Shown here: positions 54,840 through 64,000 of the stretch, one piece after another
Layout of the letters: the number at the start of each line of letters is the position of its first letter
How positions within the stretch are numbered: the stretch's first letter is position 1
Source: Absidia repens
Taxonomy: Eukaryota > Mucoromycota > Mucoromycetes > Mucorales > Cunninghamellaceae
Reading direction: 5' to 3'
Assembly: GCA_002105175.1 (NCBI GenBank)
Contig: MCGE01000038.1
Location: forward strand, 124,001 to 188,000
DNA: 64,000 bases
Program-made: the position numbers and the translations under genes
Notes under the pieces: model-generated
Told to the model about the DNA's origin: nothing
Database searches by the model: none
Seen by the model: only the letters and a program-made list of their open reading frames with translations

Positions 54840-56960
54840 AAGAGATGATAAAAACAAGGTGTTTCAATCCCGCCCACGTGAAATACTTATATTCTCTCTC
54901 ACGCCTTTTTTTTTCGGTCCTCTTTCTTTTCTATTTTTTTTTTTTTCCCTTTATTTTTCTTCACCATTCAACTTCTATGGGGTTATGTTGGACTTAGAAT
55001 AGTATCAGGACTAGTTTAAAAGGGGGTTTCAGCTCAGGGATTACAAGATGCATGGGGAACCCCTTTCATTTTGCATCTAAGATTTGGAACCGCCATAAGT
55101 TGGCTCTTCGGAGCCTCCATTAGCTTAGTTTTGTGTTAGTTTGTCCATAGTTTGCATCTTCAACTGAATAAAATATGTCTCTTTTTATATGCTCCAATGT
55201 ACGCTTCAATGAAAAATGTCCCATCAGTTTCTCTCATGTCTTGTATAATAGATTCCTTTTACTACCATCACACCATTTGATTAGTGTTGGCAGATATTGT
55301 GCTCTGATAAAGGATACCATTTTCGTCTTTCCCATGTCTTTTTATATACATGACAATATATTATACCTGCTTCCACAATAGTTCCTTTAGTTTTGTGTTG
55401 ACCATTCTCAGATATCCATTTAACATCCTTCATATTGCCTTCAATGCCCCTCCAAACCTTACTCTCTTAACTTAGTATCTACCTTATCCCTTGAAACGAG
55501 CTTGTACCTCAAACTTATACTAGTTTAATAAAATATACGGTTTTATTACGCATCTCTGACCCGTTATAGTGTATATAAAGTCGTTGTTGTAGCTATTTTT
55601 GAGCGTGTCCTAATATCCACCTGCTTTTTAGTTCCCTCCCACTATAACTATGCACACCCCACGGATCCCAACTACTGATCGTTAGTCCTAGGTCAGTTAA
55701 AATCAAACGTAGCCATATTCCTAATTGACCAACTATATGAATGAATTTATTCCGTGCAATGAGATTAATTCCATCTATACTGTCAAGCATTTTTTTTCTG
55801 CTTTCTGGCTGGCCAACTGTCATACTAATAGTAAAAAAAAAAAAAAAAGATGACCATGATTGATGCATAAAATGCCTGCGATAGATGCAGGAAAAAATGA
55901 CCAGTGATATGCGCATAAAAAATATATAAAGAATAGCTCCCAAAACAGTATCCTGGGGTTCATCTGCTGTTAGATTATTACTTTTATACTTATGATAAAA
56001 CAGACAGTGTAAAAGAAATTGACGAAAAAAAAATAGGAAGAATTGCAGTTCCATTACCCATCACATACAACATAAAGCAGTAAACATAATTGTGTAGTAA
56101 AAAAGAAGGAATATATCTGTTGGCCAATATAACACAAATGAACGCTATACTACACCGTATTAAAATACTATATATGTATATATACATGTCACTAAATACA
56201 GTATCTCCATAGTATTGATGATCTAACCACGATTCCCCCAATCCGAACTCTAATAATCACCACAGTCAAATTGTATCCAGTAAATTGTGTCGTTTTCCCA
56301 TAAATATTCAATAAAAAAAAATAGATACAGATTACTCGTGTCGTCGTCGTCAAGTCGCTGATGTCCATTGTGAGTACACTAAGGACGTGGATTTCCATTG
56401 TAACAAGGAATCTATTGTGATACCACGAAGAACACTGATGGAGGATCTGAAGAATAGTCAACGTTAATCTAAAGGGAAAAATTGTAAAAGGGGAGCTAAA
56501 ATAAATTACAAGGTATGAGAAAGGCGAAAGGGATATATTTTACTGAAGCAAAACAACGGTCAACACTCATCAAAAGGAATGGTGGAAATAAAAAACAAAA
56601 GGATCTAATGCATAAGCATGAGAAGAACTAATAAGACATTTTCCATAAAATTATATAAAAATAAACATATTTTATTTAGATGTAGATATAAACAATGGCA
56701 AACTAACACTAAGCTAAGCTAATGATGACTCCAAAAAGTCAACTAATGGTTCCCTAATCTTGAATCCAAAATGAAAGGGTTTCCCCATGCATCTTGTCAT
56801 CCCCTTTCTGAAAACCCTTCTAAACTAGCTCTGACGCTAATCTAAGTCCAAAATAACCGCAAAAAAGTTGAATGATGAAGAGAAAAAGAAGAAAGGAAAG
56901 GAAAGGAAAGGAGAGAGCGAAAAATAAAATAAATATTCACGTGTGCGGGATTTCAAATGT
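54840..56960. mobile_element. R1 element with long inverted arms, second full-length copy
   Basis: Left arm (+) about 54860-55200 with GTTTCAATCCCGCCCACGTG head, CT-rich tract, AGGACTAGTTTAAAAGG and GATGCATGGGGAACCCC. Right arm (−) about 56620-56960, ending with CACGTGTGCGGGATTTCAAA. Arms are inverted copies of each other and the interior aligns with the 34.25-36.11 kb element. Three short open frames in the centre (minus strand, 55593-56461) show no transposase signature. The left outer flank ...ATGATGTTGTATGGCGTTGATTG matches the flank of the 34.25 kb copy, so the true left end lies somewhat beyond 54840. Confidence 0.65.
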
Positions 56961-57167
56961 TCTTGACGACTTTTTTTTTTTTTCTGCGGCGTTTATTACT
57001 GAACACTGAAAAACAAATATAGTATACAGTCAACTTTTGGATGAAGACAAGTATATAAAAATCATTCTTTATTTCAATATATACATATGACCCGTTTTCA
57101 CCGACTTGGTCCAATTTCACTGTTTAGTAAGGGGAATTTTACGAGTCAAATTATATTTATCTTTAAT

Positions 57168-58278
57168 TTATATAAACTTCCATTTGACCTTCAAGACACC
57201 AGTATCGAATTTACCCAATTTTGCAAATGCACTGTATACATAAAAATAGAAAAAAAAAATCAATAAAGTGTTTTTTTTTTTACAAAAAAAAAAAAAAAAA
57301 AAAAAAAAGCTTACGCTGGAGAAAGATCAATATGACTGGCATCACAAGGAGGACAGGCATCACGAACAGTGACGGTGATATCATTTCCGTTAGGGCCTTC
57401 AATCAAGATTTTTTTACCACAAAGCTTGCTTTCTTCATCCATATCACCATAAAGGTCTTCGCCCTATCATACCAAAAAAAGAAAAAGAAAAAAGTGGCGT
57501 TAGAAATATTGCAAAGTCTTTGATTTTTGCTTTTGTGTGTTTTGGCACTTACAAGGGCAGCAATGAAATCATTATCATCATTCCATTCGCCACAGGCACC
57601 TTGGTTAGGAGTGAAGAATGTAACAGTACCATGATCGTATTCCCAATCTTTATCATCGTCATCATCATCATCATCATCGTCATCATCATGACTGTCGTGA
57701 GTGGGTTTGGGTTCTTTCTTCTTGGTAGTGGTAGGTTTTGATTCTTTGTGTGTAGTAGTGGTGGTGGTGTGAGTGGTATGAGTGGTATGAGTAGTGGTGG
57801 TTGTCGATTTTGTTGTCGAAGTGGTGGGGGTAGCAGCATGCTTGGTAGGCTTTTGCTTGCTCTTAAAATGGCGGCGCTCACAATCGATTTGTACCCCTTT
57901 TTCTAAGGGCAAAACCAATTTCGTAGTGGTGGACTTTTCAATGGTGGGTACAGAGTATTCAGGTACATTGACTTGACAATCATTGCCATGATGGGTTTTT
58001 CCTTGGGCATCCTTGACATGGGTAGTGTCTTTGGTAAAGACATGGATCACACTACCCCCAGCAATAGACTGAGCAAGGCCATCACGCTTCTTTTGACACT
58101 TGGTGGTGGCCGTGGTGGTGCCTTGGATAATGATATGTGTGCCATTGGAAGACAATTTGCCTCGGTTAAAACTCAGACTACAGGACACATCATGTGTAGG
58201 CTTAGGGTGATGGCATGCTTGAACCATGCTACTGCCCAGGGCAAAAAGATAGAGAACTGATGTGAGTTTGATCTGCAT
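57168..58278 (-). CDS. Secreted protein with C-terminal double-psi beta-barrel (RlpA/expansin-like) domain
   Basis: Three exons (57553-58278, 57315-57463, 57168-57231) make exactly 313 codons, 312 residues. Signal peptide MQIKLTSVLYLFALGSSMVQA. The N-terminal 130 residues form a Cys-containing region rich in beta-type sequence with no family I can name. A Thr/His/Lys-rich linker (TTTTTHTTHTTHTT) follows, then a run of 12 Asp. The C-terminal domain has GTVTFFTPNQGACGEW, then CGKKILIEGPNGNDITVTV, DACPPCDASHIDLSPAAF and a final FDTGVLKVKWKF, matching barwin/RlpA-like double-psi barrels (expansins, loosenins). The paired Cys and the ASHIDLSPAAF segment are typical. It probably acts on or binds wall polysaccharide; catalysis is not established. 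Homopolymer introns flank exon 2. Confidence 0.85.
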
Positions 58279-59477
58279 TGTACCAGCAATACAACAATGA
58301 AAAGGAGAAGGGGATAAAGATAGGAAGGGGAAGAGATAGAAAAAAAAAGAGTGGGTGGGTAAGTAGTAACAAAGACGAAGAAAAAGAAAAAGAAAAAGAC
58401 ACACAAGTGAAAGTTTTTCTTTATAAATCAAAAAGGAATGAAATTGGGTATACAAAAGTATACCAGTGGTACAAGTCTAAATGAAACGTAACTGGCCAGG
58501 GCCCAATGGTGCTACCCAACGGTGCTGCATTCTTGGAAATATTAACTCCGAATAGTGTATTGTAGTTTTTCTTCTCATTCTGAATTGTAACCGATAATCA
58601 TTATTTAAAGCAATTGATGTGTTGATAGTCATTTGATAAAGGAAAAGGGAAAAAGTAAAAAATGATAGGACATGTCAAGCTTGATGGATGAAGGAGGGGT
58701 GGGGGAACTTCCAATGGTTCCATTTGTCTTACTTTTTTATTTTACTTTTTTGAACAATCAAAATTGCATCTCCCCAAGAAAAATAAATCTTAAAAAAAAA
58801 GCATATGGGAGTGAGGGGTGGCAAAAGAAACTCAGGATAATTCTTCATTTTCCCTCAATCCTAATTTCACATTCTACAATGCGACTGAGACCCAGCATTT
58901 TTTTTTTTTTATTGTTTGCGCAATGTAGTACCAATACTGGGGTTATACCAAACTTTCATAAAAAAACGTATCCCACCAGTGTAAGAGAAAGTCTAGAAGA
59001 AAGAAGTAAAAATTAATGCTAATATGAATCTATTGTTCAAAAAATTGAGAATAGCATCTTGATTTCATCCTTGAGTTTGAAATTTGTTGAAGCATAGGCC
59101 ATTTTTCTGCATTGCGGCCAATTTCATTTAGCCATTGAAGTTTTTCTTTAATGAGTTGCCCCATATCAAGGAAATAATAATAAATAAATAAAATGATGGA
59201 GTGACCTCACATGGCTTGGTTATACAGAGAAAAAGAAGCATGCATTTGAGTTCCGCCCTTGGCTAAACTGCCTTTCGAAGACATGATTGACAAGTTTATT
59301 ATAATAATTCAATTCCATTGTGATGGTTTTCATTGGTAAAAAAGAATACAAGATTTTATTTTTGATATGATACAATTGAGAAAATGTGATGTTTGAGTAA
59401 AGAAAAAGAAAAGGATGGGGGGTATCTATATAACACAAAACAGCTACAAATATGGTAGGAGAGTGAATATCTATAAT
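58279..59477. other. Intergenic between minus-strand genes, no gene seen
   Basis: Includes the promoter side of the DPBB gene (AAAGAC/AAGAAA tract 58360-58400) and the 3' flank of the kinase gene. Frames such as 58672-59016 have no domain, so I do not call them. Confidence 0.45.
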
Positions 59478-61416
59478 CTACAAAGTCAGAGTGGAATCAT
59501 GGTGTTGTAAAACTACATTGGAGAAGAAATGATGAGGAGGAAGGACGGGCCTATGCAAAACAGGGGATGGAAGGGAAGCCAAAGGGCGCACATGCTGAAT
59601 AATATGATCATCATCGAACGATTTGCAAGCACTATAAATCATATATGATAAGATGATAATAATAAAAAGAAGAAAAAAAAAAGAGAGATGAGAAGAGAGA
59701 AACAACACAGGATCAAATATAATGACTTACATAAGAGGTTCATCGCTGTTGGATAATCGATTCAGATGAAGATAGACATCAGTTCCATAGCCTTCCATAG
59801 AAATCAATTTCAAATCACCACCAAAATACCGAGCGTACTATAGAAAAAAAACAACACCCTTGAGTTCGTTTGACTTGTCGCATTTTAAGCTTCAATATAC
59901 TTACCAGTCTAGAAAGCGGCAAACCGTAACCAAACCCGGCCATCGGAGCCCGGAATTCAGATTGGCTATATTCATGTTCTAATTCTTGAGAATCGGCTGT
60001 GGTATACTATATAAATATTTATAATAAAAAAAAAAAACAATTGTTAATGAATGTCCCACCCAAGCCTAAGAAAAAACATGCCAGCAATTGTGTTACCATA
60101 TATGTCCAGACTAAAGGAATGCCTGATCGAGAGATACCACCACCTTCATCGGAGATCTTGATAGTGATATCTTCACGACCATAAGCAATAATGACCTTGA
60201 TTGGCGGAAGAGGCGAGTCAGCACCGAAGCGTTCGACGACAGCGCGCAGAGAGTTTTTGAGAAGTTCAAAAAGCATATGGTTGAGGTGGGATGGTACATA
60301 GAGAAATTCGATATCGGCGGGGCAAAACATGCGGACATCAGGGGCAAGGCCATAGTGTGCTTCACAGACGGATCGGGCGTTGGCAATAGCGTCACGGGCA
60401 ATATGCTTGATGTTGGTCCGGGTGCAGATCACGCCCACGTAATCTTTGGCACTGTCACTACCACGTATCAGACTGACATGTTGACCGATCAACGTGCGAA
60501 TACCAATCCGTGACATGTAAAATCGATCGAGAAATTGCTGGATGTCGGTATCAATCGTATGGCTGCTCGAAGTTTCCTTATATTCCAGAATGCCTTGTGC
60601 CACTGTAGTCACCACCGGGTCGTGTCGTCGCTTGATCGCTTCAATTGTTCGTGTAAATGATTGGTTGTATTCCTCAATTTCTGGCGGACACTTGAAGGTT
60701 TCGAGGTTGGTGTAATATCTATGGTGATCAAGAGGTATTGAGCCGTGATTGGAAGTGGAGGAGGAGATCGAACGTGGAGACGAAGGTGTTTTGGCTGTCT
60801 TTATTTGCGGTGGAATGATGTTTCGAAGCGACGGGTTAGGGATACTGACGGGTAAGGCTGATGTTTCGGATGTTTTTGATGCTTCCAACAGTTCTTCCTT
60901 GATTGCATTGCTGATCCTTGGCGGTCGTAGTTCGATCAAGTCCTAAATAGGTAACAAAGATTACAGTGTCAGTTATTATCTTCTCCGCTTTCCCTCCTTC
61001 TGGATGATTTCATACCTGAAAAGACTGAGCATACCAGTTTTTAACTTTGACAATAGAAGGCATGTCACTAAGATTCTTCGGCAATTCTTCTAATTCCTTG
61101 ACACGGTGCGCTAAACGGATAGGTAGTTCCTCTGCAATAAAAAAAAAAGGAAGAAGGTTGAATAAGATTAGATTTGGCATCTTGGTGGGGTTTTCTTACC
61201 ATGTAAAAACTGACTGGCCTTGAAGAGTGTACCTTGTGACGGTTTCTGGCCTATTAAAAGGAATAGAGATAAAGTTAATGGGCCATCAAACAACATCAAT
61301 GAACGCATCGTCTTACCAAACATCACCATTTGTCTTAATGAGACCCCTGTTTGCGGAAACCTTGCAAAGTACTTGATCTTGTCGTACAAATGAGGTGTCA
61401 TTTGGAACGCTGTCAT
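59478..61416 (-). CDS. Mitochondrial pyruvate/branched-chain dehydrogenase kinase (PDK/BCKDK family)
   Basis: GHKL-fold Ser/Thr kinase that phosphorylates and inactivates the E1 subunit of pyruvate or branched-chain keto acid dehydrogenase. Seven exons (61317-61416, 61200-61250, 61016-61131, 60097-60942, 59905-60006, 59731-59837, 59478-59631) sum to exactly 492 codons, 491 residues. The N-terminal helical domain has FPQTGVSLRQMVMFG and DRFYMSRIGIRTLIGQH. The ATP site has the N-box ELLKNSLRAVVER, the G1 box DEGGGI, and the G2 region MAGFGYGLPLSRLYARYFGG. A Ser/Pro-rich insert of about 60 residues (KTAKTPSSPRSISSS) separates the first helices from the core and is unusual for the family. The last exon adds about 50 residues (FDDDHIIQHVRPLA); ignoring its intron would stop the protein at ...EPLM. 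Which dehydrogenase is the target is not decidable here. Confidence 0.9.
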
Positions 61417-61514
61417 GATGGTAGTAAGGAAGTATGTGAAATGTAACGATGGTAAAAATAAGAAAATAAGAAAAAGAAAGGAAAGAAGGCAACAATGAGG
61501 GATGAAAGAAGTAA

Positions 61515-61551
<37 letters not shown>

Positions 61552-62343
61552 AAAAGGGGGCCGTGAAAAAATGCATTTGAGATTTCTGATCATTTTTGTC
61601 ATTTCGGCAATGATCGTGAGCGGAGAATAAATAGTGGGGTGAAAATCAACGTGATTGCTCGTTCGCTCCAACGACAAAGTCAGGGACAGCCACATGTACT
61701 GCCTTGCCTTTTTGCACTAAAGTGATTCCTTCCCCCACAATCAGGAATGGTAACAGAAAAGCTTGGTTGTTATTGTTTATTTAAAAAAAAAGTCAGGTCC
61801 GGAAAAATGATTAAGTCTTGGGGAAAATGAAACCTTGCCAGTTGTCAATATAAGTACACTCTTTAATTTCGGTGGAGATAGAATAACATCATTTTTTAGA
61901 AAATGTTCAAACCGATGTGCCCAAATACAACGCCGTCATACTGTTGAGTCCAAAAAAATATCCTATTCTCCTAGCAAATGAGCTTAAAATCCCAGTCTCT
62001 CTCCCCAATAATCTGGCTGACCAATTCTCCAGCAAACTTCCTTAGATCCTGTTTTTCCACAATTTTGTCCATCAGATATACTTTGACACTGCCCATGTAT
62101 TGGTTCTACATATTTTATAATCCTGAATATAACACAATCCAACGCTCCGCCTGAATATCAGAATAAAAGAAAACAATATACTATTCTTCAGACACAACTA
62201 CACCGGTTTTTATTATAATATGACAAAATAAGGAATAAAATAAAAGGTAAACTACATTATAAAATACACAAACGACAAATAAAAGGTAAAAATATATAAT
62301 AAAAATATGAAATAAAGAGTGCAGGAATATAAAGGACTATCAA
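61417..62343. other. Intergenic between minus-strand genes, no gene seen
   Basis: AT-rich. The minus-strand frame upstream of the kinase ATG is a shadow of intron and upstream DNA. The A-rich tract 62215-62335 is probably the 3' UTR of the RING-protein gene. Confidence 0.45.
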
Positions 62344-62893
62344 CTAGTTGTTTTCATCGGTCTTGCGCGTCGACATTGGAGCTGCTCCTGATGACGATGA
62401 TTCATGGGCTGTAGATGATGCAGAAGATGAGGATGTTTCATGAGTTGGCGGTGTCGTTTTTTCATTCTCACTACCATCATGCATCATGGGAGAGGATGAT
62501 GGCGAAGAAACAGAAATGGGTCGTGGATCATCCGCATTTTTTATGAGAGCTGATAACACAATTGCTAAAGGTGGTGATGATGTTGTAATAGGAGGTGATG
62601 TAGGAGGCTGATTAATGGAATCCGTCGTCATCGTTGATTCATGGCAAAACGCATCATTGTTGGTAGGATGATTTGCGCTTGAATTGTTGAGATTCCTGAT
62701 GGCCGATCCTGCTACTGTCTGTTGTTGTTCATCAGTTCCATTTGTCTCCTCGTTGCCTTCATCCATTTCACGAAGTTCAGTAGGTAAACAATTGTACTTG
62801 CAAATAGGGCAAAGAGTGGATTTTTGGGTAAGCCAAGGATCTATTGCCATAAAAAAAGTTAGATTTCCAGCATTCATCATACCGAGCTTCCTT

Positions 62894-62927
<34 letters not shown>

Positions 62928-64000
62928 TCTCGACATCACTTACCTATACATAAAACGCAAAAGCCATGCTCACAAGGTAATACTCGTATATCAGGTTGGT
63001 TCTCTTCAAATTCATCCAAACAAATGGCACATGTTGTATTCTTAATAGTATCGACATGGTATTCTTGTATAGGATAAGAATTGACTATGACCACCGGCAG
63101 AGGGTTGAGTTTTCGTCGTTGCATTGCTATCAGATTCCGTTCTTCCAACATCGCATTATATTCCTGTTCTTCCCTTCGTTGTCGTATTCGCCACCATCGA
63201 AAGAAGAGCAATAAACCAAGAACAGCTAGTAAAAAAAAAAAAAACAGGGTATCAGTGAAGGAGAAGTATTATAATAATAATCAGCAAAGACAAAAAAAAA
63301 AAAAGGAAAAATAATTTACCGATCAAAAAAAATGTAATCACAGCGATGAGCCAGGACACATAATTTGGATTGCTATTGCCCATCGTTTTAGACCAGTCGA
63401 AGTCATCCAGTAGGGGAACCAAGAACATATAACTAGCAGGCCCATTGTTGGTAGCATAAGAGGTGGTATTGAAGCATTGATTTTGGAGGATGGATAAGAG
63501 GGCCAAACCATAATCATTGGTGACAAAGTAAATTTGGGATGGCTGCTTTTCCACAATGATTTGGCGGCGTTGGTAATAAGGTGTGATATCATTGTCGATC
63601 ATATTGCTAATATTCACTTGTGCTGGTAGTTGTGGAGAAGAATAGACAGGTTTTGTGGTGATCCCTGTCGCCGGCAACAAGGTGTATCCAGGCATGGCTG
63701 TTGAGGGGTAGGATTGATTGTCATAGAGTATTATAATACCCACTTGGAGCTGGTAGGTCGTTGAGAGCTGTGTTACTGTTCGTACTTTGGTGGTCCATGA
63801 GCAATTGCCCCCTCGTTTAACAAGCGCTATCTTTGTTCGTGCTTTGATGCCAGCAATGGTATTGACGCCGTTAGCATTCCAGTGTTGTAAATCGTCTAAT
63901 GTCGTAGAGCTATTGCAGGCATCGTGGAAGTCAAAGAGAGGTTTCTATGTTTTGTTGAAAAGGAGCACTGGGTGAGTAAAATACAAGCGATCCCGGCATA
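62344..64000 (-). CDS. PA-TM-RING type membrane E3 ubiquitin ligase, 5' end beyond window
   Basis: Partial gene; exons read here are 62344-62840, 62944-63225 and 63320-63944, with more upstream outside the window. Order: protease-associated (PA) domain, with the hallmark IALVKRGGNCSWTTK and QVGIIILYDNQS, for about 200 residues; one membrane segment (YVSWLIAVITFFLIG, spliced to AVLGLLLFF); a basic cytosolic linker; RING domain CAICLDEF ... LPCEHGFCVLCIDPWL ... CPICK, split by an intron after CI. The RING is C3HC4-like: Cys occupies the place where RNF13-type RING-H2 proteins have His. The tail is Ser/Thr/Pro-rich and disordered, ending TRKTDENN. Members of this family sit in endosomes or vacuole and ubiquitinate membrane cargo; that is family knowledge. 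A (CA)16 microsatellite lies in the intron at about 62898-62928. Confidence 0.88.

Overview
This window looks like nuclear DNA from an early-diverging fungus, most likely Mucoromycota (Mucorales-like). The evidence is AT-rich intergenic DNA full of A/T homopolymers, compact genes with many 50-100 base GT-AG introns, and a typical fungal protein set (OPT transporter, NodB-fold cell-wall protein, secreted ureohydrolase, secreted double-psi beta-barrel protein). The species assignment is inference. Splice sites were placed by eye from GT/AG signals and reading-frame continuity. Eight of the nine complete models close as whole-codon ORFs; the MMS19 model leaves an exon sum one or two bases short of a whole codon.

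Layout. 0.7-5.3 kb: a 20-exon MMS19/Met18 gene (+). 5.7-7.3 kb: a dispersed repeat interrupted by a decayed LINE 3' end. 7.8-9.0 kb: a CobW/ZNG1 GTPase (-). 9.4-18.1 kb: gene-free repeat DNA with a hAT-like non-autonomous transposon (perfect 8-base target duplication), 73-base palindrome-bearing repeats, inverted copies of a family called R2 here, and three G-rich arrays of a 28-base unit in a higher-order repeat. 18.2-31.9 kb: six Ty3-like LTR insertions packed head to tail, each separated from the next by TTTC, ending just upstream of a tRNA-Asn gene (31945-32018). Two of the six are full-length: A, deleted in pol, and C, nearly intact. One solo LTR is split by a 2.24 kb transposon with CACTA-like features. 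32.1-36.1 kb: further repeats.

36.4-64 kb is more gene-rich: branched-chain keto acid dehydrogenase E2 (-), an unknown low-complexity protein with a conserved Cys-x2-Cys C-terminal block (+), an OPT oligopeptide transporter (+), a GPI-anchored polysaccharide-deacetylase-like protein with substituted catalytic motifs (-), a WKF-domain nucleolar-type protein (-), a secreted agmatinase-family ureohydrolase with a 17-base microexon (-), a secreted DPBB/expansin-like protein (-), a mitochondrial PDH/BCKDH-type kinase (-) and a PA-TM-RING ubiquitin ligase running off the right edge (-). Long-inverted-repeat elements (R1) lie between these genes.

Functional links are few. The E2 acyltransferase and the mitochondrial kinase belong to the same class of alpha-keto-acid dehydrogenase complexes but lie 23 kb apart. 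The deacetylase-like and DPBB proteins are both predicted to be secreted or wall-associated. The most unusual structure is the stack of LTR retrotransposons at one position upstream of tRNA-Asn, which reads as an archive of repeated Pol III-targeted integration.
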